In this document: positions 43,823 through 53,112 of the stretch, one piece after another
Position numbering within the stretch: the stretch's first letter is position 1
Layout of the letters: each line of letters opens with the position of its first letter
Source of the DNA: Marinomonas mediterranea MMB-1
Lineage (GTDB): Bacteria; Pseudomonadota; Gammaproteobacteria; Pseudomonadales; Marinomonadaceae
Assembly (NCBI RefSeq): GCF_000192865.1
Contig: NC_015276.1
Coordinates: 1,736,001-1,800,000, forward strand
Direction of reading: 5' to 3'
Length of the DNA: 64,000 bases
Notes under the pieces: generated by a model
Databases searched by the model: none
Told to the model about the DNA's origin: nothing
Seen by the model: only the letters and a program-made list of their open reading frames with translations
Translations under genes and position numbers: made by a program

Positions 43823-44659
43823 TTACGTGATTAACTGAATGCTGTGGGCCAATTCGTCCTTGTTAAACACCTTCTTCCAGTCAGGGTAAAGCAGCTTGCC
43901 AAGGCCATTATCGATGGCTTTATTGCAGGCATCTGAAAACTGTCCTTCGATTTCGTCGAAGATGACTGCCGACAAGATATTCATGTGACCGAGCAAGAAA
44001 TCACGGGCACAATCATAAGGCACGCCTTCTGCAACGACTTCATCCATTGCTTGGCGCATCGCGGTGAGTAAGGTCGCGCATACGGTTTCAGACAGGCCAG
44101 GTTCTAGCATGGCCATTTGATGCAGCGTTACTCGGTATGAGTTTTTGATTGGCGCATAAATGGTTCTGGCAATGTCTTCGCCAAGATCCCATGCGCTGTT
44201 TGGGCCTTGTAACAAGGTTGATACCACACTTTGTTTGGCGTGCAGTCCGCCAAAGTGATCGTTTAAGGCATCGTTGTTCAGCTCTTTGTTGAAGATCACG
44301 GGGTGGCACGGATGAGTGACGAAATAGGTTAGATCTTCGCGCTTTGGTAGATGCCCAGCAAATGGCGCGGCAGCATCGAGCACAACAACCATGGTGCCTG
44401 CTTTTAAATGCTCGCATACTTGTGTGCCGATTTTTCCAATTAAGGTATCGGGAACCGCGAGAATCACCACATCCGAGTTTTCCAATGCAGCGGTTTGATC
44501 ATCAGGTGATATTGCCTCTACGCCCAGCTGTTCTTTTAGGTTCTGGCGACCTACTTCGCTGATTTCCACGTGGTTAACTTGGTAATCTGATGACAGTAAG
44601 TTTTTAGAAAGGCGCATGCCCATTTTTCCGCCTGCGCCAATTAAAGATATTGTTGTCAT
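43823..44659 (-). CDS. apnO: D-apionate oxidoisomerase ApnO
   Basis: 278 aa. The N-terminal NAD-binding Rossmann opening is SLIGAGGKMGMRLSKNL. The middle has THPCHPVIFN, and the C-terminal helical domain resembles 6-phosphogluconate dehydrogenase-like proteins. ApnO converts D-apionate to 3-oxo-isoapionate. The call rests mainly on genomic company: DUF1537 kinase, RuBisCO-like protein, TIM-like and RpiB-like isomerases, exactly the set described for this pathway. ATG 44659 has GGAG upstream. Confidence 0.8.
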   Translation of the reverse strand: MTTISLIGAGGKMGMRLSKNLLSSDYQVNHVEISEVGRQNLKEQLGVEAISPDDQTAALENSDVVILAVPDTLIGKIGTQVCEHLKAGTMVVVLDAAAPFAGHLPKREDLTYFVTHPCHPVIFNKELNNDALNDHFGGLHAKQSVVSTLLQGPNSAWDLGEDIARTIYAPIKNSYRVTLHQMAMLEPGLSETVCATLLTAMRQAMDEVVAEGVPYDCARDFLLGHMNILSAVIFDEIEGQFSDACNKAIDNGLGKLLYPDWKKVFNKDELAHSIQLIT

Positions 44660-44694
44660 AACGTCTCCTTTATTTATTTTTTTGGCTAAAGTCT

Positions 44695-45915
44695 TTATTT
44701 ATTCTTTTGGCTAAAGAACGTGATCGCTTGCGCTAATTCTGGATGCGTTAACGCATATTGTTCTAAAGATTGATCTTTTAAGCTGGCATCCCATGCTTGT
44801 CGAATGGCTTTCACTCCACCAACAGCACCCATCGGATGACCGTGTATACCGCCACCGCCTAAATACATAAGGTCAGTTGATTGGCCTGTGCAACGATAGG
44901 TTTCAGGCACTTGCCCGCCCCATTGTCCTGAACAAAATACAGGCAAGGTTGGTGTTAATTCTCCAAGAGGGGAAACAGTGGAGCGAAAGGCTTCTATGAC
45001 GGAATCGTTGTCTTGCCAGTATTTTCCATCAATGCCATTGATTTGCAGATGATCTATGCCAAGTAATCGCCATACTTTCTGCCAGACATGAAAAGATATG
45101 CCCCAGTCGCTTCGCTCGTTAAACGCTAAGCCATTGGTATGAGCATGCAAAATAACTTCGCTGTATTTGTTAAGCGTATCCAGTCCGCATATACCAATTT
45201 GATTAACATTGATTACGGCGGCGTCTCCGCCTTGTTTCACCAGATATTCGTGATTACGCTCAATTTCGCCAAGGTCTGAGTGGCAGATGTTAAAGGCGTA
45301 GATGACCTTTTTTCCGAGCTTTTGTTGCCACTTATCGATTATGGGGAGAATACTGTCAATGCGATTTTTGACATGGGAATACGGCGGGCTTTGTAGCTTT
45401 TCATCGTCTTTGATGAAATCGATATTGGCGCTCACCAATTGTTCGACCAGATCGGCACTGTCCGAAGGAGTAATCCCGATGTTTGGTTTTAGAATGCCAC
45501 CAATAATAGGGCCAGAAGTTAAGCCGAGTTTGTTGAGTGTTCCGGCAATACCGAACTTAGGGCCTTTAAAATGCTCAATAAAACTGGGGCTAAAGCTGAT
45601 GTCTTCAATGGTGAGCGTTTTAATGATCTTGATCGACGAGACTCCGCCACAGGCAATCGTAAAAATAGCCGATAAATCATACCCACAAAGGTCTTCAGGA
45701 AACGCGATACGAATAAGCCCGGAATACTCTTGGTGAATGATGTCGAAGCCTTCATCAATTGATCGTATTTCAGCCGTAAAGCAATGAGTGCCAGAATCCG
45801 ACAGCTCTGGGATTTTGGTAAAGGTGCCTGTTGTTTGGTCGTTGCAAATTTTCTCGGCAACGAGTAACAGTGGACGATGACTGGTGACGCGATAGGTAAC
45901 GACAAACTTATCCAT
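44695..45915 (-). CDS. oiaX: RuBisCO-like 3-oxo-isoapionate-4-phosphate decarboxylase OiaX
   Basis: 406 aa RuBisCO large-chain-like (form IV) protein. It keeps the lysine of GGILKPNIG (Lys143) and the metal site FIKDDE (Lys169, Asp171, Glu172), so the carbamylated-lysine/Mg machinery seems intact. OiaX decarboxylates 3-oxo-isoapionate 4-phosphate to L-erythrulose 1-phosphate. The sister enzyme OiaT cleaves the same substrate differently; OiaX is preferred because L-erythrulose 1-phosphate and D-erythrulose 4-phosphate isomerase genes lie next door. Its ATG overlaps the kinase stop by eight bases. Confidence 0.8.
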   Translation of the reverse strand: MDKFVVTYRVTSHRPLLLVAEKICNDQTTGTFTKIPELSDSGTHCFTAEIRSIDEGFDIIHQEYSGLIRIAFPEDLCGYDLSAIFTIACGGVSSIKIIKTLTIEDISFSPSFIEHFKGPKFGIAGTLNKLGLTSGPIIGGILKPNIGITPSDSADLVEQLVSANIDFIKDDEKLQSPPYSHVKNRIDSILPIIDKWQQKLGKKVIYAFNICHSDLGEIERNHEYLVKQGGDAAVINVNQIGICGLDTLNKYSEVILHAHTNGLAFNERSDWGISFHVWQKVWRLLGIDHLQINGIDGKYWQDNDSVIEAFRSTVSPLGELTPTLPVFCSGQWGGQVPETYRCTGQSTDLMYLGGGGIHGHPMGAVGGVKAIRQAWDASLKDQSLEQYALTHPELAQAITFFSQKNK

Positions 45916-47263
45916 GTTGCTGTTTCCCCGTTAATAACCCGCAAAAGAACCCTTTATCGCCCATTTGTCCACCTTTTAAGGCGACTTCAATGCCGTCTAT
46001 ATCTGGGTTGCTCGAATGCCCTTTGCACAGAGGAACGCCCGGACAGTAGGGTGCAATAAAGGTCATTGCATCGAGCCCTAAGCTTTGAATGCAATAGCCT
46101 GAAGTATCGCCACCGGCGACGGCTAATCGCTTCACTCTGCCTGTTTGGAATACCTTCAATGCTAATTCGCCCAAGAACTCGCCGAGTAAGCGATCAAACT
46201 GTTCAGGCTTAGCGCTGGTGGGCTGCTGATCGTTGAGAGAGCCGTCTAAAGAAGCGCTTTGTTGAGATTCTTCAAGCGATGAATACACAATCGGTGATTG
46301 ATTATTTGCAATCAGATTTAAGCAATGTAACGTCACTTCTTCTAAGTAAGTTTGCCGTTGAATTGGGCAGCATGCTTGCTCAAGATCTAATGGAATGGCA
46401 TAAAAACCAAATTCAACCGCCTCTCTTATTTGCGTAGAGGTTGTGGAAGAACAGCTACCAGACAGCGCCAAAATGGTGTTTGCTTTTTCTACCTGCTTCG
46501 TTTGGCTGATGGGCTGATGGTAATACAACGCATCTTCAAACCCTGAAGACGACACCGTGAAGTGAAGGCCTTCTTGACTGAAGGTGTTGATCAACTCGCC
46601 CACATACGCATGGGAATCCTCATCATAGGAATCAAAAACGACGACTTTTTTCTCGTCTATGTGGCGTTGCAGAGTGGGTTTGGCCAAATCGGTATGGTAT
46701 TGCGTTAATGGCATGGAAACGCAATCAAGTTTGTCCAAGGTGTTTATATGTTTGATCAGATTTGCTTCGGTCATGGGCGTAGCAGGATGACAACCCATAA
46801 CAGGGTGTTCATCAATTCGGTAACTGGTGCCTTTAAAGTCTGCGAATAAGTTGCCAAAGCAGACGTAACGTTTGATTTTAGGCGTACCGACGATCACCGA
46901 AGTCCAGCTAGGCGAGAGTATTTCAATACCGATTTTTGCGGCTTTAGACAGGTTGCCTTTTTGTGGGCTGGAATCAAAAGTCGAACAAACCTTGTAATGA
47001 ACATACTTAGGCTGTACGGATCTTAAAAACTGAAAAATCTCAGGCAATTCAGCAGACATCCATTCAGGGCTTTTACTTCGGCTTATTCCTGCAAGGCCAA
47101 TGCAATCGTAGTCATCAAAGTGGCTTAATTCGTCAGAAGTTGGAATGCGTAGCCATAACACTGTTTTTTTGCCGCGCAAGCTGAGGCTCTCAAGCACATC
47201 GGTAGACCCGGTGAAATCATCGCCATAAAACGCTAGCTCTTTCATTTTGGTCACAACTCTCAT
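45908..47263 (-). CDS. oiaK: 3-oxo-isoapionate kinase OiaK (DUF1537 family)
   Basis: About 451 aa four-carbon acid-sugar kinase. The N-terminal substrate domain starts LAFYGDDFTGSTDVLESL; the C-terminal nucleotide domain contains VAGGDTSGYCIQSLG and CPGVPLCKGHS. OiaK phosphorylates 3-oxo-isoapionate at O4. First gene of the minus-strand operon. The start is uncertain: ATG 47263, GTG 47254 and ATG 47245 are in frame and none has an ideal ribosome site. Confidence 0.82.
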   Translation of the reverse strand: MRVVTKMKELAFYGDDFTGSTDVLESLSLRGKKTVLWLRIPTSDELSHFDDYDCIGLAGISRSKSPEWMSAELPEIFQFLRSVQPKYVHYKVCSTFDSSPQKGNLSKAAKIGIEILSPSWTSVIVGTPKIKRYVCFGNLFADFKGTSYRIDEHPVMGCHPATPMTEANLIKHINTLDKLDCVSMPLTQYHTDLAKPTLQRHIDEKKVVVFDSYDEDSHAYVGELINTFSQEGLHFTVSSSGFEDALYYHQPISQTKQVEKANTILALSGSCSSTTSTQIREAVEFGFYAIPLDLEQACCPIQRQTYLEEVTLHCLNLIANNQSPIVYSSLEESQQSASLDGSLNDQQPTSAKPEQFDRLLGEFLGELALKVFQTGRVKRLAVAGGDTSGYCIQSLGLDAMTFIAPYCPGVPLCKGHSSNPDIDGIEVALKGGQMGDKGFFCGLLTGKQQHG

Positions 47264-47326
47264 CCTTATTCTTATTTTTTGTGCAGTACTTTGTGTTCTT
47301 TATTGCTTCAAAGAGACATTCGATAT

Positions 47327-47414
47327 GAATCAAAATAATCAAAAGATTACAAATAATCAAATATATTTTTAAAAATATTGAAAAAATGATCGAAATGATT
47401 TTATATAATCAAAT
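47327..47414. promoter_or_regulatory. ATAATCAAA repeats between oiaK and lerI
   Basis: In the very AT-rich divergent promoter region, ATAATCAAA occurs three times (47335, 47353, 47405), with weaker versions GAATCAAAA (47327) and ATGATCGAAA (47386). All point the same way. DeoR/GlpR repressors often use several such short direct repeats, so these are candidate operators for both divergent operons. Confidence 0.5.
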
Positions 47415-47522
47415 GTTCGGTGATTTCTTCATTTAGTTGATCTGTTTTTGATTTGGATCTCTGGTGAACGTTTTTTATCCATGATAAAGGGAGCGGAAAG
47501 CCGCTCTAAAGGAATAACAAAC

Positions 47523-48305
47523 ATGCACACGCCTAAAACCTTCTGGATTGGCACCAGCTGGAAAATGAATAAGACTTCCGCTGAAGCGTTGGATTTTTCG
47601 ACAGCGCTGCTTGATAGTCCGAGTGACGATCGCATTCAGCGTTTTGTCATTCCTCCGTTTCCTTATATCCATTTAGTAAAAAGCCAGCTTAGCCAGAGTT
47701 CGGTGAAAGTCGGCGCTCAAAATATGCATTGGGAATCCAGCGGTGCGTGGACGGGCGAAGTCTCGCCACTCATGCTTAAAGACGCACAATTGGATCTGGT
47801 TGAGCTGGGGCATTCTGAACGAAGAGAGTTCTTTGGTGAAACGGATGAATTCGTCGGTCGCAAAGTAGCCTCCGCCATAGAGCACGGCTTAATCCCCCTC
47901 ATCTGTATCGGAGAACCATTAGACGTAAAAGAGAGTGGTCGCGCCAGTGAATATTTAGCGAAGCAGATTGAAGGGGCGTTTCAGTTCTTATCCGAACAAG
48001 CGCGTAATGCACCTATGTTAATCGCTTACGAACCTATCTGGGCGATTGGAGAACAGGGTACGTCGGCGTCGCCAAGCTATGCGAATGCCAGACATCAAGA
48101 AATAAAGGCTCACGCTCACCACCTTTTAAAGCGCGAAGTGGCTTGTCTCTACGGTGGTTCTGTAAATGCTCAAAACTGCAAAGAGCTCGCAGCCTGCGAA
48201 CACATAGACGGCCTTTTTATTGGCCGTGCGGCGTGGGAGGTAGACGGTTTTAAACACATCATTAATGCCTGTACACAAGTTATTCATTCCAACAAAAACA
48301 ATTAA
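47523..48305 (+). CDS. lerI: L-erythrulose-1-phosphate isomerase LerI (TIM-like)
   Basis: 260 aa triosephosphate-isomerase homologue. Catalytic positions are kept: SWKMNKT (Lys), LGHSERRE (His) and AYEPIWAIG (Glu), plus the phosphate-binding YGGSVN. The ATG at 47523 has AGGA upstream; the open frame before it has no ribosome site. In the D-apionate pathway LerI converts L-erythrulose 1-phosphate to D-erythrulose 4-phosphate. Presence with OiaX and an RpiB homologue, rather than in a glycolytic context, supports this over ordinary TpiA. Confidence 0.82.
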   Translation: MHTPKTFWIGTSWKMNKTSAEALDFSTALLDSPSDDRIQRFVIPPFPYIHLVKSQLSQSSVKVGAQNMHWESSGAWTGEVSPLMLKDAQLDLVELGHSERREFFGETDEFVGRKVASAIEHGLIPLICIGEPLDVKESGRASEYLAKQIEGAFQFLSEQARNAPMLIAYEPIWAIGEQGTSASPSYANARHQEIKAHAHHLLKREVACLYGGSVNAQNCKELAACEHIDGLFIGRAAWEVDGFKHIINACTQVIHSNKNN

Positions 48306-48315
48306 GGAGAAGCGC

Positions 48316-48774
48316 ATGAAAATTGCAATCGCTGGAGACAGTGCCGGGGCAGATCTCGCAAGCCTATTAGTAAGTTATTTGCAAGATAAGTACTCTGTAA
48401 AAAATGAATCCGTATCGTCTACTGGTGCAGAAGAATACTATGCTGACCTAGCAGATCGAGTGGCCAATTTGGTTTTGAAAGGAGAATACGACAGAGCCAT
48501 CCTTGTGTGTGGCACAGGCATTGGTGTATCGATTTCAGCAAGTAAAGTGCCGGGTATTCGTGCTGCGCTGACTCATGATACATATTCTGCACAACGCGCG
48601 GCGCTTTCAAATAATGCACAAATTATTACCATGGGTGCTCGTGTTATTGGTCAAGAGTTGGCTAAATCCATCGCGGATGCATTTTTACAGGAAGCCTTTG
48701 ATGAAAATGGACGTTCTGCCAATAATGTAAAAGCGATCAATGCGGTAGACAGCAAGTATCACGCGCTTTCTTAG
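48316..48774 (+). CDS. eryI: D-erythrulose-4-phosphate isomerase EryI (RpiB-like)
   Basis: 152 aa RpiB/LacAB-family isomerase. Catalytic Cys65 is in VCGTGIGVSISASK; THDTYSAQRAALSNNAQ replaces the His-containing segment of E. coli RpiB, in line with a different substrate. The ATG at 48316 has GGAG six bases upstream. EryI makes D-erythrose 4-phosphate, which enters the pentose phosphate pathway. It follows lerI by 10 bp. Confidence 0.82.
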   Translation: MKIAIAGDSAGADLASLLVSYLQDKYSVKNESVSSTGAEEYYADLADRVANLVLKGEYDRAILVCGTGIGVSISASKVPGIRAALTHDTYSAQRAALSNNAQIITMGARVIGQELAKSIADAFLQEAFDENGRSANNVKAINAVDSKYHALS

Positions 48775-48840
48775 GCGTCTCTCATTGAAGGGACTCTTTA
48801 GCGTGTTGTTTAAAAGACACCGTAATCGGCTTCGACCTTT

Positions 48841-49716
48841 CTAAAAGAGCTTTAACTCTTTAGAGAGGTCTTGCCATCTTTTAGATCGTTGGTTGGCCTT
48901 TGTCGATTTATTCGCCACTGCATCAACCAGTACGTTTGAAGCCAGAACCAAGCCCCAAGTGGATTCTAAAAACAAGCCAGACTTTGATTTCGCATAAATG
49001 GAACACGCGTTGTATTGCCTTGCCCAATGACAGAATTCATCGGTGATGATGACCAACTGAATACCCAACTCCTGAGCAAGCTGACAGAGCTTTTGACTCT
49101 CTCCCGCGTAGGGAACAACGTCGAAGATAACGAGAGTATCGTACTTTGAGCCTCCTAATGTTGGATAGTCGATCCATTCCGCCAGCATACCGTCGTGCGG
49201 TGAAAGGTACTGTACGTTGTTTCTCGCCAGTAATAAGCGCCGAGCAAAATCCTCGGCGGCACCACGAATACTCTGAAAGCCGGTGACATAGACTTTATTC
49301 GCTGCGCTTACTCGTCGAACCAGTGTATCCCATTCTTCTGTTTCAAACTGTTCGTACAATCGTACCATGGCTTGAAGTTCACTCTTGAGCTGCCCCGAAT
49401 TTTTATTTCGGCTTTCTTTTAGGTTTGCCTCTGACGCATCGAGGTGAACGGGAATGAACTCTTTTTGCAGTGTGCTCTTAAGTGATGCGATTCCTTTAAA
49501 ACCGGCCCGCTTTAAAAACCGACTGACGGTTATCTGGCTAACGGAGGCTTTTTCTGCGATCGATGCGCCGGTTTCATAGGCAATGGAATCTAAGTTCAAG
49601 AGAATGTATTGCGCTACCCGCGCTTCAGAATTGCTAAGAGTGGGGATGAGTGCTTGTATGGTTTGCGCTGTTTTGGTCGCTATGTACTCAGGCTTTGACG
49701 AAAAAGTATTTTCCAT
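48841..49716 (-). CDS. RpiR-family regulator
   Basis: 291 aa. The N-terminal HTH_6 motif is SIAEKASVSQITVSRFLKRAGFKGIASLKSTL; the C-terminal SIS domain (from about 130) shows VYVTGFQSIRGAAEDFARRLL. It is divergent from the polyamine-type ABC operon and converges on eryI. The 229-bp divergent region suggests it controls the ABC/peptidase operon, though control of the D-apionate genes cannot be excluded. SIS domains usually sense phosphosugars, but RpiR members also regulate other uptake systems. Confidence 0.87.
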   Translation of the reverse strand: MENTFSSKPEYIATKTAQTIQALIPTLSNSEARVAQYILLNLDSIAYETGASIAEKASVSQITVSRFLKRAGFKGIASLKSTLQKEFIPVHLDASEANLKESRNKNSGQLKSELQAMVRLYEQFETEEWDTLVRRVSAANKVYVTGFQSIRGAAEDFARRLLLARNNVQYLSPHDGMLAEWIDYPTLGGSKYDTLVIFDVVPYAGESQKLCQLAQELGIQLVIITDEFCHWARQYNACSIYAKSKSGLFLESTWGLVLASNVLVDAVANKSTKANQRSKRWQDLSKELKLF

Positions 49717-49945
49717 ATCTCCTCACTTTAGCTTCTGCATTTATTCGGTGCATTAAGTTATAACCTAATTCACTCTTTGGTGCATAAAATTCGATACAAA
49801 GATGCAATACCAAATAAATCGTTGTTTTTTATGAAAATATTAATGTTAGAAAACTAACATAAATTGATATTGTAAGAATTACAACATTCCTTAGAATAAA
49901 AATTAGTCAATGTTGATGTCATCTTAACCAACGAAGGATTATTTT

Positions 49946-51010
49946 ATGAATAAGCTATGTTCCAAGTTAGTGAGTAGAAAAATCAAAAAATCAATCGCGA
50001 TGGCGGGTTTAGCTGCGACGTCTGTTGCATTCAGCTCAATGTCCTACGCAGACGAAACGCTGAATCTATATAACTGGGGAGAATACATAAACCCAGAAGT
50101 TCTAACGAAGTTCACAGAAGAAACTGGGATAAAAGTGACGTTAGACACTTACTCTTCAAATGAAGAAATGCTGGCAAAACTGCAAGCGGGCGCAAAAGGA
50201 TACGACATTGTTTTTCCGTCTGTTCACATGCAAGACATTATGGCTAAGTTGAGCCTTCTTGAGAAAACAGATATTAGCCAGTCTCCTAAATTCAAAAACA
50301 TTGACGCCTCTTTTTTAACGGCAGAATCTGACCCTAAAGGCGAGTACTGCTTGCCTTATGCATGGGGTAACGTTGGGATTTTGTACAACAAGAACAAGGT
50401 GAGCGAGTTGTCGTCTTGGGAAGATTTTTTTGCACTTCCTGATCAAGGCCAAAACATTGCGATGCTGGATGACATGCGTGAAGTTATAGGCGTAGGCTTA
50501 ATGATGGATGGTAAGAGTGTAAACAGCGTCGAAAAAGATGAGTTGAAATCCGCTCAAGAGTTTTTGATCTCTAAGAAAGACAAGGTGTCTGCTTTTACAT
50601 ACGACAGTATTCCAATGGTGCAATCTGGTGACATCGCAGCAGCTCAATGGTATGTAGGTGCGATGCTATACGTCTTTGATAACCCTGAAACACTGGCTTA
50701 TGTTATTCCTGAAGAGGGTGCAACTATGTATCAGGAAAACATGTGTGTGCTTAAAGGCGCACCTAATAAAGCCAATGCGAAACGCTTTATGGAGTTTTTC
50801 ATGACGCCTGAGATTGCCGCACTTAATACTAAGCAGCAAACCAACGGGTCGATGAACACCGAAGCGATCAAGTTATTGCCTTCATATTTGCGTGACAATC
50901 CAAACATCAACCCACCAAAAGAAATGAAGGCTAAGCTGCAAATGTTTAAAGAGCTGGGTCGAGGCATTAAGTTGTATGATCGAGTGTGGACCAAAATTCG
51001 CACATCATAA
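49946..51010 (+). CDS. Polyamine-type ABC substrate-binding protein
   Basis: 354 aa, PotD/PotF family. The signal peptide ends near SSMSYA. The mature start LNLYNWGEYINPEVLTKF and the binding-site region YDIVFPSVHMQDIM, YAWGNVGILYN and AAAQWYVGAML are typical. Two cysteines (EYCLPYA, ENMCVLKG) fit the family disulfide. First gene of a five-gene operon that ends with an S58 aminopeptidase. This suggests that the ligand may be an amide- or peptide-linked compound rather than a free polyamine. Confidence 0.87.
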   Translation: MNKLCSKLVSRKIKKSIAMAGLAATSVAFSSMSYADETLNLYNWGEYINPEVLTKFTEETGIKVTLDTYSSNEEMLAKLQAGAKGYDIVFPSVHMQDIMAKLSLLEKTDISQSPKFKNIDASFLTAESDPKGEYCLPYAWGNVGILYNKNKVSELSSWEDFFALPDQGQNIAMLDDMREVIGVGLMMDGKSVNSVEKDELKSAQEFLISKKDKVSAFTYDSIPMVQSGDIAAAQWYVGAMLYVFDNPETLAYVIPEEGATMYQENMCVLKGAPNKANAKRFMEFFMTPEIAALNTKQQTNGSMNTEAIKLLPSYLRDNPNINPPKEMKAKLQMFKELGRGIKLYDRVWTKIRTS

Positions 51011-51097
51011 TCGTACTGTCGCCTTATATTTCCACCGCCCCTTTGGTGTTTGCTAAAGGGGTTTGAATTATTCAATGAGACATCCAACGAGACGTAA

Positions 51098-52207
51098 ATG
51101 ACAAACCGGCAGCCACTTCTCCAAATAAAAAAGGCATTCCGTCAATTTGTTACGCCGGAAGGCGGAATAATAAACGCGCTAGACGGCATAGACCTAACCA
51201 TTGATGAATCTGAGTTCATTACGCTTCTCGGCCCATCTGGGTGCGGAAAAACCACGTTGCTCAATATTATCGCGGGCTTTGAGACTCTCGATGCCGGAGA
51301 CATTGCGCTGGTTGATGAATCCTTATTAAAGTCGCCAGCACATAAACGTCCTGTTAATACGGTGTTTCAATCTTATGCTTTATTCCCGCATTTAAGTGTG
51401 GGAGACAATGTTGGGTATGGGCTAGACATTGCGAAAGTCGAAAAAAACGAACGTAATAAACGCGTTGCTGCTGCGCTGACGTTAGTAGGCTTGTCTGGCA
51501 TTGAAGCACGCTCCCCTGAGCAATTGTCAGGTGGCCAAAAACAACGTGTCGCACTGGCGAGAGCGATCATTAATAGACCTAAAATTTTGTTGCTCGATGA
51601 GCCTCTTTCAGCGTTGGATAAAAATCTTCGCTTGAAGATGCAATACGAGCTAAAAATGCTGCAACGCGAATTAGGCATTTGCTTTATCTTCGTTACTCAT
51701 GATCAAGAAGAAGCATTGACGATGTCAGATCGTGTGGTGGTGTTAAACGGTGGCAAGATTGAGCAGGTAGATGCGCCTGCGAAGCTCTACAATACGCCAA
51801 AAAGTCGTTTTGTCGCCGAATTTGTCGGCGAAAGTAATTTGTTCGAAGTGACCATAACGAAAATGGACGATACGAGTGTTACTTTCTCAAGCCTTGAGTT
51901 AGGGGCTGAAATCGCCATGGATCAGAGTATGTTTAATGGCGAAGTCGGAGATGCCGTCGACGTTTTGTTGCGCCCTGAGCACTTGTTCCCTAAACCCACA
52001 AATCCAGATGACGTATTTTTGGACGTTCGAGTTACAAAAAACACCTTTGTAGGAACGGATTTCCAAGTGGTGGGTGAGCTGGATAATGGCAAGACGGTAA
52101 AAGCACTAGTACGTGATCAAGATTTTGACGCACAAATTGGAGAGCGTTTAAGGCTTTTCTTTTCTCGTTCGCGCCTTCATATCATCCCGAACAAAAAGAA
52201 TCCCTAG
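51098..52207 (+). CDS. Polyamine-type ABC ATPase (PotA-like)
   Basis: 369 aa. Walker A is GPSGCGKTT, the signature is LSGGQKQRVALARA, Walker B is ILLLDEPLSALD, and the switch is VTHDQEEA. A C-terminal TOBE domain spans about residues 240-365. The ribosome site is weak. Lies 87 bp after the binding-protein gene. Confidence 0.9.
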   Translation: MTNRQPLLQIKKAFRQFVTPEGGIINALDGIDLTIDESEFITLLGPSGCGKTTLLNIIAGFETLDAGDIALVDESLLKSPAHKRPVNTVFQSYALFPHLSVGDNVGYGLDIAKVEKNERNKRVAAALTLVGLSGIEARSPEQLSGGQKQRVALARAIINRPKILLLDEPLSALDKNLRLKMQYELKMLQRELGICFIFVTHDQEEALTMSDRVVVLNGGKIEQVDAPAKLYNTPKSRFVAEFVGESNLFEVTITKMDDTSVTFSSLELGAEIAMDQSMFNGEVGDAVDVLLRPEHLFPKPTNPDDVFLDVRVTKNTFVGTDFQVVGELDNGKTVKALVRDQDFDAQIGERLRLFFSRSRLHIIPNKKNP

Positions 52208-52218
52208 AGAGGCTGGTT

Positions 52219-53103
52219 ATGAAACAGACAAAGTCTTATCTCACTCTTGCGTTTCTTTTAGCTCCGACCACATTGTTTCTCGGCATTTTCTTTGTCGGGC
52301 CTTTATTGATAATGGCAATCTACAGTTTGCTTGAGCCCGGTCTTTATGGCGGGGTGGAGTGGTCATTTTATCATTGGAATTACGGCCGAATCTTTGGCTG
52401 GGCAAACGGTTTTTATGAAGAGTTTGATTTTGTTTATTTAGAGATCTTCGGTCGCTCAATCGGGTTGGCGTTAATGACGGTCTTGGGAACGTTGATCATC
52501 TGCTACCCTGCGGCGTTTTGGGTCAGTACGCTTTCACCCAAGCGTAAAGCGTTGTGTATGTTTCTGATTACATTGCCGTTCTTTGCAAGTATGGTCGTAA
52601 GGTTGTATGCGTGGGTTCTTATTCTGAGAGATTCTGGCTTTTTAAATCAGTTCCTAATGAGTACCGGATTGCTGTCTGAGCCTTTGCACATTATGTTTTC
52701 AAGTTCTGCGGTCATCATCGGTATGGTTTATATCTTCATTCCGTTTATGTTTCTCCCCATTTACACCAATGTTGAAAAAATAGACAAAGGCTTAATCAAA
52801 GCATCGCAGGATTTAGGCGCAACTCATCTACAGACTTTTTTAACGGTCATTCTACCGATTACGCTTCCCGGTGTTATTGCTGGCTCGATCTTGGTGTTCA
52901 TCCCCAGTCTAGGAAACTTTGTTGTGCCTGATTTATTGGGCGGTGCCAAAGTGCTGATGATAGGAAACATGATCGAGCAGCAGTTCTTATACGCGCGAAA
53001 TTGGCCATTTGGAGCGGCATTATCCATGATGATTATTCTCTTTATGTTGATCGTTCTGGCTTGGTATTTACGCAAAGCTAAAAACAGTGCCATTGCTCTA
53101 TAG
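52219..53103 (+). CDS. Polyamine-type ABC permease (PotB-like)
   Basis: 294 aa, about six helices. The EAA-type loop is KASQDLGATHLQTFLTVILPITLPG, and FIPSLGNFVVPDLLGG is a PotB hallmark. Starts 11 bp after the ATPase stop. Confidence 0.9.
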   Translation: MKQTKSYLTLAFLLAPTTLFLGIFFVGPLLIMAIYSLLEPGLYGGVEWSFYHWNYGRIFGWANGFYEEFDFVYLEIFGRSIGLALMTVLGTLIICYPAAFWVSTLSPKRKALCMFLITLPFFASMVVRLYAWVLILRDSGFLNQFLMSTGLLSEPLHIMFSSSAVIIGMVYIFIPFMFLPIYTNVEKIDKGLIKASQDLGATHLQTFLTVILPITLPGVIAGSILVFIPSLGNFVVPDLLGGAKVLMIGNMIEQQFLYARNWPFGAALSMMIILFMLIVLAWYLRKAKNSAIAL

Positions 53104-53112
53104 GAGACATTT

